NCBI GenBank assembly: GCA_049289295.1
Contig: JBATLL010000075.1
Location: 124,001-188,000, forward strand
DNA from: BOKV01 sp049289295
Lineage (GTDB): Bacteria; Pseudomonadota; Alphaproteobacteria; Rhizobiales; Rhizobiaceae
Length of the DNA stretch: 64,000 bases
Reading direction: 5' to 3'
A program made the translations under genes and the position numbers. Shown one piece after another: positions 35,281 through 44,480 of the stretch. Below the pieces are notes generated by a model. That model made no database searches and was not told the DNA's origin. It saw nothing but the letters and a program-made list of their open reading frames with translations. Each line of letters opens with the position of its first letter. Within the stretch, counting starts at the first letter, position 1.

Positions 35281-36225
35281 ATGCCGCATCAGCAAACTTT
35301 CACTCCCCCGCTCAGGATCGGAACGAGAGGCAGCCAGCTGGCTCTTGCCCAGGCTTACGAGTTGCGGCGACGCATCTGTGCTTCAACGGGTGTGGATGAA
35401 ACAGCGGTCGAGATCGTCGTGATTTCGACAACTGGCGACAGGGTCACCGACAGACCGCTGGCCGAGATAGGCGGCAAAGGACTGTTCACGCTGGAAATAG
35501 AGGAGCAGTTGAGCGACGGTCGCATAGACATGGCCGTGCATTCCTCCAAGGACATGCCAACCGTGCTTCCAGAGGGTCTCGAACTTTCGTGCTTCCTGCC
35601 GCGCGAATCTGTTGCAGATGCTTTTGTCAGTCGGACAGCAAGGCGATTTGGCGATCTCGCCAAGGGGGCAGTGGTGGGAACTTCCTCGCTTCGCCGCCAG
35701 GCTCAGTTGCTGCGCGTGCGACCAGATCTTACCATTGTCGGATTTCGGGGGAACGTTCAGACCCGTTTGCGCAAGCTTGAGGAGGGCGTTGCGGAAGCGA
35801 CACTTCTGGCCCATGCAGGGTTGAAGCGCCTCGAAATGGATCATGTTGTCTGCGAATTGCTCCCGCTGGACGAATTTGTGCCGGCACCTGGCCAGGGTGC
35901 CATCTGCGTGGAAACGCGAACCGGTGATGCAGTCACCGAAGCTGTTCTTGGGCCGATCAACGATGGAGATACGGCTATTGCGCTTTCGGCAGAGCGAGCG
36001 TTTCTGAGGGTGCTGGATGGTTCATGCCGCACTCCTCTGGCCGGTCATGCGAAAGTGGACGGCACGAAGCTCCATTTTCATGGTGTTGTCCTGAGCCCGG
36101 ACGGCAGCAAGGTTCATGAAACAAGGATGAGCGCCGACCTCAGCGAGGCCATTGGATGCGGCGAGGCCGCCGGAGAGAAGCTTCGCAAGGACGCTGGTGC
36201 TGGATTTTTCTCGGATTGGTCCTGA
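35281..36225 (+). CDS. hemC: Hydroxymethylbilane synthase (porphobilinogen deaminase)
   Basis: The enzyme has 314 residues with LRIGTRGSQLALAQA at the N-terminus, the catalytic Asp in HSSKDMP (D91), GTSSLRRQ and FRGNVQTR. The dipyrromethane cofactor is carried by C249 in DGSCRTPLAGHA. It condenses four porphobilinogens to hydroxymethylbilane in heme synthesis. It heads the plus-strand hemC-hemD-mic60-hemY run and is divergent from tsaD. Confidence 0.97.
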   Translation: MPHQQTFTPPLRIGTRGSQLALAQAYELRRRICASTGVDETAVEIVVISTTGDRVTDRPLAEIGGKGLFTLEIEEQLSDGRIDMAVHSSKDMPTVLPEGLELSCFLPRESVADAFVSRTARRFGDLAKGAVVGTSSLRRQAQLLRVRPDLTIVGFRGNVQTRLRKLEEGVAEATLLAHAGLKRLEMDHVVCELLPLDEFVPAPGQGAICVETRTGDAVTEAVLGPINDGDTAIALSAERAFLRVLDGSCRTPLAGHAKVDGTKLHFHGVVLSPDGSKVHETRMSADLSEAIGCGEAAGEKLRKDAGAGFFSDWS

Positions 36226-36259
36226 CGGCTCAAGGCTGAATGCGGAGCTGGACGCGCAA

Positions 36260-36985
36260 ATGAAGGTATTGGTGCTTAGAGAGTGCGGAAATGGCGCGCG
36301 CACTGCCGCCAATCTCACCTTGCTTGGGCATGAAGCTGTCATGCTGCCTCTGAGCGAGAACATTCAGATTTGCGAAAAGCTTCCTGATAGGTTGTACCGG
36401 GGCATTCTTGTGACCAGCCCTGCCGCGCCGCAATTGCTGGCCCAATTGGCCAAGGCCACTTCGCGCTGGCTGGAACTCGCCAACCTTCCTGTGCATACGG
36501 TCGGTGCGCGAACGGCCGAACTTGCGCGTGAGACAGGTTTTACCAGGGCCAGGTCGCGCGGAAGTAAGGCGAGCGAACTTCTCGACTGGCTATCAGGAGA
36601 AAGGGAAGCAATCGGCGGACCTCTTCTTTATGCCGCGCCACGAGACCGCTCGTGTGATCTGGAGGGGGAAGCGCGCCGCTTTGGGGTATCGGTGGAGACC
36701 GTCGATCTGTATGAAGCAAGGATGAAGCCTGTATCGCGGGAAGAGCTTTCCGCAGCCCTTTCGGCAGCAGAAGGCGGCGCTGTTCTGCTGCATTCAAGTC
36801 GCACCGCCACACGATTGATCCAATTGTGCGAAATTCATGGCCTGGCGAGACAACTTGCCGGTTTGACAATGGTAGCCATATCCGAAAATGTCGCCGCAGC
36901 GGCAGCCGGACTTGCCGGATGCAAGATGCTGATTTCAAAAAGCCCGAATGAAGATGCCATGCTTGAATGCCTGAAGGCATCATGA
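36260..36985 (+). CDS. hemD: Uroporphyrinogen-III synthase
   Basis: From the ATG at 36260 the product has 241 residues. HemD sequences diverge strongly; here the two-domain pattern is supported by ILVTSPAAPQLLAQL, VHTVGARTAELARETGF and the C-terminal VLLHSSRTATRLIQL and MVAISENVAAAA. It cyclises hydroxymethylbilane with ring-D inversion. The gene follows hemC by 34 bases, and its context makes the call firm despite low conservation. The longer frame from 36152 overlaps hemC and is not needed. Confidence 0.9.
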   Translation: MKVLVLRECGNGARTAANLTLLGHEAVMLPLSENIQICEKLPDRLYRGILVTSPAAPQLLAQLAKATSRWLELANLPVHTVGARTAELARETGFTRARSRGSKASELLDWLSGEREAIGGPLLYAAPRDRSCDLEGEARRFGVSVETVDLYEARMKPVSREELSAALSAAEGGAVLLHSSRTATRLIQLCEIHGLARQLAGLTMVAISENVAAAAAGLAGCKMLISKSPNEDAMLECLKAS

Positions 36986-37039
36986 AAAGCGTCACCAGAA
37001 GCGCGTCGCGTGTTACGGCTGATCGAACAGGAAAAGACC

Positions 37040-38377
37040 ATGAGTGTGCAGAAAAACAGAGGCCGTAGCGGGCGAGGTGCAAGGCGATCAACACCGCGGA
37101 CCATCGATCTGGAAGCCACGCAGGTGAAGGATATCCAGGCGGAAGAAGAAACCGTGCAATCATCGGAGGGCCTGGAAATCGATCCCGTTGCCACGCATGG
37201 CAATGAAGCCAGTGAAACTTCTGCAGCTCCAAACGAATCCAGCCCGCAAGATACAGCCGGAGAAGCAGTATCCGCTGCCGGGCAGGACAAGGCCAGGATA
37301 TCGGCAGGAAAGGACGGCGCATCAAACCTTTTGCGCATGGTTGCGTCCGGACTGGTAGGCGGTGCTGTTTCGATGCTCCTGCTGGGTGGGCTTGAGCGTG
37401 CAGGCGTACCGCTATTGTCATCACTTGCCGGTTTCAATCAGACCAGTTCAACGCAATCGGCTTCGGAATCAGAACTTGTTTCTGGCCTGACAGCGCGGAT
37501 CGACATGCTTGAGAAGCAGCTTTCCCTTTCAGAACCTGCGCAGGCGATTCCACAGGCCCTGGTTGAACTGCCAGTACAGGTCGAGGAAAAATTCAATGCG
37601 GTTTCGCAAAGACTGAAGGAGCTTGAGGAACGGCCAGCCGCCGATCACGGCGCGGCACCGAATGGCGAGACAGCTTCTGGCCTTGCCGAACTTGCAAGGC
37701 AGCTGGCGACGTTGCGCGAGGATATGACTGGCCGTGAAAGTCAGTCGGCCAGCGAACTGGTTGCCATGGAGCAGAAGATCGCGAACCTGATTACACGGCT
37801 GGAAGCAACGGAAGGCAGTCAGGGTGCCCTCGAGAAGAAGCTCGCCGAAACGGTGACGAACCCGGCCCCCAGCGAAGAAGAGAAACTTGCGCGCGCAATG
37901 GCTGCCACCGCGCTGAAGGCTGCTTATCAGCGCGGCGAAGATATCACGACACTGCTTGCAGATGCCGAAACCCTGACTGGTCCGGGCGAAGCAATTTCCA
38001 GGCTTCGGGAACTGGCCGGCTCGGGCATGGCGACACTTGATGGGATAAAAGCCGATTTCGATTCCACTGCCGACAGGATTCTGGCCGGAGAAGATCAGGC
38101 TCAAGGTGGGACGATGGCGCAGTTGATCGCGAATGCGAAATCGCTCGTGAAGATCCGCCCGGCGGGGCCACAGCCTGGCGATAGCGTCGCAGCAATCGTT
38201 TCGCGCGTTCAGGCCGGCCTGGCGGAGGGCAATCTGACGCAGGCACTTGCCGAGTGGGAAAGCCTGCCGGAAGCTGGCAAGGTCGCTTCCGAAAACTGGG
38301 CTGCAGGATTGCGCAGTCGTGTTGAAGCCGATGCGCTCGTCGAAACCGTTGCGTCCCAATTGGCCCAGGGTAGCTGA
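37040..38377 (+). CDS. Mic60/mitofilin-like inner-membrane protein (COG4223)
   Basis: The ATG at 37040 follows AGGA by eight bases, giving 445 residues. An N-terminal disordered, acidic and Ser/Thr-rich cytoplasmic part (to about 100) is followed by one membrane helix (MVASGLVGGAVSMLLLGGL), a long coiled coil (about 155-290) and a C-terminal mitofilin-like domain. Alphaproteobacterial homologues of mitochondrial Mic60 have this layout and shape intracytoplasmic membranes; they sit in the heme cluster between hemD and hemY. The exact position here supports the call. The membrane-bending role is inferred from relatives. Confidence 0.85.
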   Translation: MSVQKNRGRSGRGARRSTPRTIDLEATQVKDIQAEEETVQSSEGLEIDPVATHGNEASETSAAPNESSPQDTAGEAVSAAGQDKARISAGKDGASNLLRMVASGLVGGAVSMLLLGGLERAGVPLLSSLAGFNQTSSTQSASESELVSGLTARIDMLEKQLSLSEPAQAIPQALVELPVQVEEKFNAVSQRLKELEERPAADHGAAPNGETASGLAELARQLATLREDMTGRESQSASELVAMEQKIANLITRLEATEGSQGALEKKLAETVTNPAPSEEEKLARAMAATALKAAYQRGEDITTLLADAETLTGPGEAISRLRELAGSGMATLDGIKADFDSTADRILAGEDQAQGGTMAQLIANAKSLVKIRPAGPQPGDSVAAIVSRVQAGLAEGNLTQALAEWESLPEAGKVASENWAAGLRSRVEADALVETVASQLAQGS

Positions 38378-38439
38378 ATGACTGTTTGCCATCGGTCCCA
38401 TGAAGCGGAGCGCGTCTCCAAAAATATCTGGATGAACAC

Positions 38440-40038
38440 ATGATCCGCCTCATCATCTTTTTCATGATCGTTCTGGCACTTGGCTTCGGCTTTGCCTGGT
38501 TCGCTGACCGGCCGGGCATGGTTTCGCTGGTGTGGGAGGGATCTCGCTACGAAACCAGCCTGATGGTCGTTCTCAGCGCCATGGCTGCGATCATCGCTGT
38601 CGTGATGTTCCTGTGGTGGCTTGTTTCGCTGGTGCTGCGGTCACCGCTGATCATGCGCCGGTTCTTCCGCAACAGGCGCAGGGACAGAGGCTATCACGCG
38701 CTTTCCCAGGGTCTGATTGCAGCGGGTGCCGGTGACGCAGGCAATGCACGTCGTCTTGCCAGGGACAGTCGCAAGCTGCTTGGCAGCGAGGCGCTGGTCG
38801 AGTTGCTGGATGCGCAGACGCTGATGCTCGAAGGTGATCGCGATGGCGCACGCGAACGTTTCGAGAAGATGCTCGAGAACGATGATACGCGTGTAGTTGC
38901 CCTGCGCGGTCTTTACCTCGAGGCCGAACGCGCAGGCTCACAGGAAGCGGCGCGTAATTATGCGGAACAGGCTTCGTCCCTTTCCGCTTCATTGCCCTGG
39001 GCAGGTGCGGCGGTCCTGAAATACCAGTCCGGAGAAGGTGACTGGGAAAACGCGCTGCGCACACTGGAGACAATGCGCGCAAATCGCCTGTTGCCGAAGG
39101 AAGAAGCGCAGCGCAAGCGCGCCGTGCTCCTGACCGCGCAGGCCATGGTGGAAGAACAGGCAGCGCCCGACAAGGCAGCAAAGCTGGCGCGCGAGGCACA
39201 CGGACTTGCCAGCGATTTCGTGCCAGCGGCAATTGTTGCAGCCTCGGCACTTGTGCGTATCAACGATCTGCGGCGGGCATCGAAGATCCTTGAAGCGACA
39301 TGGAAGCTTACTGGTCACCCTGAAGTTGCCGATTCCTACATTGACCTGCGGTCGGGGGATTCGGTTCTCGACAAGCTCAAGCGTGCGGAAAAACTCGTCC
39401 AGTTGCTGCCGGAGAAACCTGCCGCGCACATGGCGCTTGCAGAAGCGCTGGTTGCCGCGTCGCAGTTTGACAAGGCCCGTGAGGCGATGAAGAAGGTGTT
39501 CGCCATGGCACCAGGTCAAAGAGCGTGCCTGATCATGGCCGATATCGAGGAGGCTGACGGAAACAATCTCGGCGGCATGCGGGCATGGCTGGCGCGCGCG
39601 GTTCATGCACCGCGCGATCCGGTCTGGACAGCCGACGGCATTACCAGTGAACGCTGGCTGCCGGTTTCTCCCGTTTCAGGCAAACTCGATGCATTCGAAT
39701 GGAAAGCGCCAGTTGGCATGATCGGCAATCAGCCGACGTCAACTTTCGATCTGGAAACAGACGGCAATACTGTTGAACCGGACGGAGACGGCGAAGCGGA
39801 AGAGGCAAAGCCACCTGAAGCCGAAGTGGGCAAGACGCTTGACCTGAAAGCTTCGCACGAAGTCGAGGAGAAGCCTGCAAAGGCAGAAAATGCTGCCGAA
39901 GCCAAGCCCGGCGAAGAGGCCCGCCAAGCGCCCAAAAAGGCAAGGCAGAAGCCGTCCTTCGATCCTTCGCACATGCCTGACGATCCGGGGGTCGATCCGG
40001 ACGAGCCCGAAGAAAAGAACGGCTTCAAACTCTTTTAA
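38440..40038 (+). CDS. hemY: HemY-like TPR membrane protein
   Basis: The product has 532 residues: two N-terminal transmembrane helices (MIRLIIFFMIVLALGFGFAW and a second at about 42-70) in the HemY_N domain, TPR-like helical repeats to about 400, and a long acidic Glu/Lys/Pro-rich tail from about 430. This is the TPR protein called HemY in proteobacteria, not protoporphyrinogen oxidase. It is thought to organise heme-synthesis enzymes at the membrane. It follows the Mic60 gene by 62 bases. The low-complexity tail is longer than in E. coli HemY. Confidence 0.92.
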   Translation: MIRLIIFFMIVLALGFGFAWFADRPGMVSLVWEGSRYETSLMVVLSAMAAIIAVVMFLWWLVSLVLRSPLIMRRFFRNRRRDRGYHALSQGLIAAGAGDAGNARRLARDSRKLLGSEALVELLDAQTLMLEGDRDGARERFEKMLENDDTRVVALRGLYLEAERAGSQEAARNYAEQASSLSASLPWAGAAVLKYQSGEGDWENALRTLETMRANRLLPKEEAQRKRAVLLTAQAMVEEQAAPDKAAKLAREAHGLASDFVPAAIVAASALVRINDLRRASKILEATWKLTGHPEVADSYIDLRSGDSVLDKLKRAEKLVQLLPEKPAAHMALAEALVAASQFDKAREAMKKVFAMAPGQRACLIMADIEEADGNNLGGMRAWLARAVHAPRDPVWTADGITSERWLPVSPVSGKLDAFEWKAPVGMIGNQPTSTFDLETDGNTVEPDGDGEAEEAKPPEAEVGKTLDLKASHEVEEKPAKAENAAEAKPGEEARQAPKKARQKPSFDPSHMPDDPGVDPDEPEEKNGFKLF

Positions 40039-40048
40039 GGACGAGGTC

Positions 40049-41680
40049 ATGACTATCAACGGCGGAATGCTGCTGGCGCAATGCCTGGAGGCACAGGGCG
40101 TGGAACGCGTCTTCTGTGTGCCGGGCGAGAGCTATCTGGCGCTTCTGAACGGGCTTCACGGAAGTCCGATAGATGTGGTTACCGCACGCCATGAAGGCGG
40201 TGCCGCCATGATGGCGGAGGCTGATGGCAAGATGACAGGCCGCCCCGGTGTCGTGCTGGTCACGCGTGGCCCAGGCGCAACGAATGCCGCGTGTGGCGTG
40301 CATATCGCCCAGCAGGATTCAACGCCAATGGTTCTGTTCATTGGCCAGATTGGCCGCTCGATGGGTGGTCGTGATTCCTTCCAGGAGGTCGACTATCGGC
40401 AGATGTTTGGCGGGATGGCAAAATGGGCGGAGGAGATACGCGACGCTGCCCGCATTCCCGAAATAGTCTCCCATGCATGGCATGTCGCAATGTCCGGCAG
40501 GCCAGGACCGGTGGTGCTGGCGCTGCCGGAAGACATGCTGCGCGATGCGGTTGAAGTCATGCCGGGGCCGAAAGTGGCGGTCGATGGACCCTTCTGCGCA
40601 CCAGGCCAGGCCGAAGCAGCAGCGGCGATGCTGAAACAGGCGCACTCGCCAATCCTGATCGCTGGTGGATCACGCTGGGATAATGCGGCGGTCGAAGCCT
40701 TGAAGTCTGTCAGCGAGCACTGGTCATTGCCGGTCGCGGTAACCTTCCGCAGGCAGGGCCTGTTCGATGCCAATCACCCCAACTATGCGGGTGATGCGGG
40801 ACTGGGGATCAATCCGGCGCTTGCAGCAAGAATTCGCGATGCAGATCTGGTGTTGCTTGTGGGTGGGCGTTTTTCGGAAAATCCGAGCCAGGGTTTCAGC
40901 CTTTTCGAAATTCCCAGACCCAGACAGAAGCTGATCCACGTCCATCCCGGAGCAGAGGAGATCGGGCGGATCTATGTTGCCGATATCGGCATCAACGCAG
41001 TTCCGGGCAGTTTTCTCGAACAGTTGGCGAATGCAGGCAGAGCCGCGAAGGACAATCCGCAGGTGCTGGAAGCCAGCCTGGCCTATCATGGCTGGACGGA
41101 CAATCTTCCAGACGGCGTTGGCAAGGTGACGCTGTCATCGGTCATTTCCCATTTCCGCGACGTTGTCGGCAGTGATGGCATTGTCTGCAACGGTGCCGGC
41201 AACTACGCGATCTGGCTCCACCGTTTCCTGCGCTATCGCCCGGGCATGCAGCTTGCTCCGACTTCAGGCTCGATGGGATATGGACTGCCAGCGGCAATTG
41301 CTGCTGCCCTGAGATATCCGGAAAAGGAAGTCTTTGCCTTTGCCGGCGATGGCTGTTTCCAGATGAGCGGCATGGAGTTCGCGGTGGCTGCCGAAAGGGG
41401 CCTCAAGATCCGGGCAATCGTGTGCGACAATGGCATTTACGGCACCATCCGCATGCATCAGGCCCGCGACTATCCCGGACGGGTTGTGGCAACCGGTATG
41501 AAGAATCCCGACTTTGCCGCCTGGGCCGCAAGCTATGGCGCGCAATCCTTCAGCGTTCTTGATGACAGTGAATTCCCCGATGCACTGGAAGCAGCACGAA
41601 AAACCAACGGGCCCTCGCTCATTCATCTCAGGACGGACTGGCGCGACATTGCACCTGGCAGACAGCTTGAGGAGCGGTGA
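40049..41680 (+). CDS. Thiamine-diphosphate enzyme, acetolactate-synthase-like
   Basis: The true start is the ATG at 40049 behind AAGGACGAGG, giving 543 residues. The three TPP-enzyme domains are visible: the Pyr domain with the catalytic Glu in CVPGESYLALLNGL, the central domain (ADLVLLVGGRFSENPS), and the PP domain with GDGCFQMSGMEFAVA and CDNGIYGTIRMHQ (the GDG-X26-N cofactor motif). It is a generic member of the ALS/benzoylformate-decarboxylase family without an adjacent small subunit, so biosynthetic IlvB is unlikely. It starts ten bases after hemY and is probably in its operon. Substrate unknown. Confidence 0.85.
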   Translation: MTINGGMLLAQCLEAQGVERVFCVPGESYLALLNGLHGSPIDVVTARHEGGAAMMAEADGKMTGRPGVVLVTRGPGATNAACGVHIAQQDSTPMVLFIGQIGRSMGGRDSFQEVDYRQMFGGMAKWAEEIRDAARIPEIVSHAWHVAMSGRPGPVVLALPEDMLRDAVEVMPGPKVAVDGPFCAPGQAEAAAAMLKQAHSPILIAGGSRWDNAAVEALKSVSEHWSLPVAVTFRRQGLFDANHPNYAGDAGLGINPALAARIRDADLVLLVGGRFSENPSQGFSLFEIPRPRQKLIHVHPGAEEIGRIYVADIGINAVPGSFLEQLANAGRAAKDNPQVLEASLAYHGWTDNLPDGVGKVTLSSVISHFRDVVGSDGIVCNGAGNYAIWLHRFLRYRPGMQLAPTSGSMGYGLPAAIAAALRYPEKEVFAFAGDGCFQMSGMEFAVAAERGLKIRAIVCDNGIYGTIRMHQARDYPGRVVATGMKNPDFAAWAASYGAQSFSVLDDSEFPDALEAARKTNGPSLIHLRTDWRDIAPGRQLEER

Positions 41681-41763
41681 AGAAATTTCGCCTTCGGGTT
41701 TCATTCGGGGATGATTCGTGGATTTCTCTGGGTTATAAGGCGCCGTCACGCGCTGGCACCCAT

Positions 41764-41839
41764 GCCGCTGTAGCTCAGTTGGTAGAGCACGTCATTCGTA
41801 ATGATGGGGTCGTAGGTTCGAGTCCTATCAGCGGCACCA
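41764..41839 (+). tRNA. tRNA-Thr (anticodon CGT)
   Basis: The acceptor stem GCCGCTG/CAGCGGC is perfect. The D arm TAGCTCAGTTGGTAGAGCA, the anticodon loop TTCGTAA on stem GTCAT/ATGAT, and the T arm GGTTCGAGTCC are all standard. Discriminator A at 41836 and encoded CCA follow. The CGT anticodon reads ACG. Confidence 0.97.
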
Positions 41840-42061
41840 AATCTTTCTGTTTGAATATCGCGCCTGGTGTCGCAAAAAATCGGGAAGCCAGTCCGAGGCC
41901 CTCAATTGAAGTGCATGCCTGACAGCGCCCAACATGGCGTCTTGTCAAACTGGCCGGGCCTTGTGCATGATGGTTCATTGCGATGCGTTCTTGCATTCCC
42001 GTGTTCGGATGGCGAATGGCGGGTCAGGCTAGTCGGGAAACATGCCATGCCGGGAAAACAG

Positions 42062-42697
42062 ATGAACCAGATGCTGAAAGTTGCCACTGCAGCCTTGGCC
42101 GTGCTGGTCATGGCGGGATCGGTTGATCTTGCGCATGCAAACTGCGCCAAGGTGAGGCCGAGCAAACCCGGCGAGGTTTATTTCATGCGGGGGCTCGCCA
42201 ATATCTTCTCGCTCGGACTCGATGAGTTCAGCAAGGAAGTAACCAGCCTGGGCGTCGAAAACTGTGTCTACAACCACGCCTTCTGGGAAGCGGTGGTCAA
42301 TGACATTGTGGAGCGAAGCTATCAGAAGCAGATTTCCTACCCGATCATCATTGTCGGCCACTCGCTTGGTGCAAACATCGCGCCGCTGATGGCGACACGC
42401 ATCGGCAAGCACAGTATTCCGGTTCGATATGTGGCCATGCTCGACCCGGTTGATCCCACTGTCGTTGGTGCTAATGTCGTGGAAATCGTCAATTACTATC
42501 TGCCGCATCGCAAGGACAATATCCTGCGCCCCAACGCCAGCTTCACCGGCCAGCTGGAAAACGTCAACGTCAAGCAGTTTGGCGGGTTCGACCATTTCAA
42601 TATCGATGAAAAGCGCAACCTCCGGAACAAGATGAAGCAACGCATCGTCGAAGTCATCGACGAGGAACTGCAAATGGATAGCACCGTCGCGCAGTAG
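42062..42697 (+). CDS. Exported alpha/beta-hydrolase, lipase-like
   Basis: About 211 residues from the ATG at 42062; another ATG at 42047 is nearly as good. A signal peptide of about 28 residues (ending AHA) is followed by an alpha/beta-hydrolase core with the nucleophile elbow GHSLGAN, an acidic strand VAMLDPVDPT and a late histidine in GGFDHFNID, a plausible catalytic triad. The family includes lipases and thioesterases, and no substrate is indicated. It stands alone after tRNA-Thr. Two or three cysteines in the mature part agree with a periplasmic place. Confidence 0.75.
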   Translation: MNQMLKVATAALAVLVMAGSVDLAHANCAKVRPSKPGEVYFMRGLANIFSLGLDEFSKEVTSLGVENCVYNHAFWEAVVNDIVERSYQKQISYPIIIVGHSLGANIAPLMATRIGKHSIPVRYVAMLDPVDPTVVGANVVEIVNYYLPHRKDNILRPNASFTGQLENVNVKQFGGFDHFNIDEKRNLRNKMKQRIVEVIDEELQMDSTVAQ

Positions 42698-42896
42698 CCG
42701 GTTGCGCGATCGGGTCATTCGCTCCTGCCTGGGCGGTGCTGCCGGGTTCGCGTTGACGCAATTTCCTGATTATCTATAAAGGCGAGTGAGGCCCTGATCC
42801 GAACCCCCAGGCAGTCTGCTGGCGGTTCGTGGTCGTTGTGACGGTTTTCCTATTCGCAGTATCCGGACAACCGGCTTGAGGAAGGTAGGATTTTTC

Positions 42897-43373
42897 GTGC
42901 TCATCGCGCTCAAGAAGCTCCTGTTCGAACGCCATGGCGAAGGCGGACAACCAGCCCGTTTCGACGGGGACGAAAAACAGCTGGCCGAAGCTGCGCTGAT
43001 GTTTCACGTGATTGCCGCTGACGGAATCATCACGGCTGAAGAACGCGAACGTTTTGCCTCGCTGCTGGAGCGCCATTTCGGCCTCGCCCAGGCAGAGACG
43101 GCGGCATTGATGGAAGCTGCCAGGCAGGCCGACAATGAGGCGATCGACCTTTACGGCTTCACCTCGATCCTGAAGCGGGAGCTGGATCGTGATGAAAGGT
43201 TCCAGCTTATCCGCAATCTCTGGGAAATGGTCTATGCCGATGGGGTTGTCCATGAACTGGAGGACAATATCGTGTGGCGCATTGCAGATCTGCTCGGTGT
43301 TGAAGGGCGTGACCGGATGGAGCTGAAGCGGCTCGTCAAGGAGAGGATCGCAGACAGGGAGAGCCAGGGTTAG
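42897..43373 (+). CDS. TerB-like tellurite-resistance-family protein
   Basis: The best start is the GTG at 42897, with AGGA six bases upstream; a TTG at 42876 is weaker. The 158-residue product is one all-helical TerB domain: LMFHVIAADGIITAEERERF and LWEMVYADGVVHELEDNIVWRIADLLGV carry the two D-G acidic motifs. Stand-alone TerB proteins of this COG4103 type are widespread and not tied to tellurite in practice. It is cytoplasmic and lies six bases upstream of the amidotransferase gene. Confidence 0.82.
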   Translation: MLIALKKLLFERHGEGGQPARFDGDEKQLAEAALMFHVIAADGIITAEERERFASLLERHFGLAQAETAALMEAARQADNEAIDLYGFTSILKRELDRDERFQLIRNLWEMVYADGVVHELEDNIVWRIADLLGVEGRDRMELKRLVKERIADRESQG

Positions 43374-43378
43374 GCACG

Positions 43379-44128
43379 ATGGTCTGGATCAACACTCCCA
43401 AACCGGGGCAACCAAGAATTCTTGTAGTGCTGCACCAGGAGACGTCCACGCCTGGACGGGTGGGCCTGATGCTCCAGGAAATGGGCTATGCGCTCGATAT
43501 CGTTCGCCCGCCAATGGGACAGGAACTGCCGGAAACGCTCGAAAATCACGAAGGTGCCGTCATCTTTGGCGGACCGATGAGTGCCAATGATGGCGATGAA
43601 TATGTCAAGCGCGAGATCGACTGGATCAGTGTTCCGCTGAAGGAGAACAAGCCGTTTTTCGGCATCTGCCTCGGTGCTCAGATGATGGTCAAGCAGCTTG
43701 GCGGCGAGGTCAATGCGAACGAACGCGAGTTTGCCGAAATTGGCTATTACCCGCTGCGGCCAACAAACGAGGGTGCAGACCTGATGGAATGGCCGGGCAT
43801 GATCTACCAATGGCATCGGGAAGGCTTTTCCCTGCCATCACAGGCGACGCTGCTGGCTACCGGAGACGAGTATCCCAATCAGGCCATTCGCGTCGGTGAG
43901 AGGGCTTACGGCGTTCAGTTTCATTCCGAGCTTACGCTGGCAATGATGAACAGGTGGACCGTGCGCGGCGCGCACCGTTTCTGTCTCAACGGCGCACATG
44001 ATCGCAAGCAGCACCTGGAAGGCCGTTACCTTTATGACGCGGCCGTTCGCAAATGGTTGCGCGATTTCCTCGATCTGTGGATCGGCCCCGCGTGTGCGAA
44101 ACCGGTCAACTCCAAGAAGCGGGCTTGA
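43379..44128 (+). CDS. Class I glutamine amidotransferase-like protein
   Basis: The 249-residue product has a GATase1 fold with nucleophile C97 in FFGICLGAQMM and the His-x-Glu dyad in YGVQFHSELT. VIFGGPMSANDGD forms the oxyanion region. Stand-alone members resemble GuaA's amidotransferase domain or gamma-glutamyl hydrolases of polyamine degradation, and I cannot tell which. It is cotranscribed with the TerB gene by spacing (five bases). Confidence 0.82.
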   Translation: MVWINTPKPGQPRILVVLHQETSTPGRVGLMLQEMGYALDIVRPPMGQELPETLENHEGAVIFGGPMSANDGDEYVKREIDWISVPLKENKPFFGICLGAQMMVKQLGGEVNANEREFAEIGYYPLRPTNEGADLMEWPGMIYQWHREGFSLPSQATLLATGDEYPNQAIRVGERAYGVQFHSELTLAMMNRWTVRGAHRFCLNGAHDRKQHLEGRYLYDAAVRKWLRDFLDLWIGPACAKPVNSKKRA

Positions 44129-44182
44129 ACCAGACCCGGGTGACCGTTAGGTATTGCCCAACGAGTGGAAAGGAACCTTTGA

Positions 44183-44473
44183 ATGCGTGCCATTCTGGAT
44201 GTGATCATGATCGTGCTGCAGGCGTATGTTTATATCATCATCGCCAGTGCGATATTTTCCTGGCTATACGCATTCAATGTGATCAACTCGCGAAATCAGT
44301 TCGTCGCGCAGGTAGGCCAGTTCCTGTACCAGATTACCGAGCCGGTTCTGCGCCCGATCAGACGAGTGCTTCCGATAATGGGAAGTATCGATCTTTCTCC
44401 CATTGTCCTGATCCTGGGTATTTTCCTGCTGCAGCGGATCATCACCCTCTACATTTACCCGAACGTGTTCTGA
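44183..44473 (+). CDS. YggT family membrane protein
   Basis: The 96-residue protein has two hydrophobic regions (about 4-28 and 66-90) flanking the family motif YQITEPVLRPIRRVLP. AAAGGA precedes the ATG. YggT proteins are inner-membrane proteins linked to division or osmotic stress in some bacteria, with no defined activity. The pair YggT and DUF167/YggU, eight bases apart here, is conserved across proteobacteria. Confidence 0.9.
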   Translation: MRAILDVIMIVLQAYVYIIIASAIFSWLYAFNVINSRNQFVAQVGQFLYQITEPVLRPIRRVLPIMGSIDLSPIVLILGIFLLQRIITLYIYPNVF

Positions 44474-44480
44474 TCCCGGC

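Noticed and set aside
38440..40038. hemY as protoporphyrinogen oxidase
   Set aside because: There is no FAD-binding N-terminus. Two membrane helices and TPR repeats show the other protein called HemY.
42897..43373. A tellurite-resistance determinant
   Set aside because: A single TerB domain without other ter genes is common and is not evidence of resistance.
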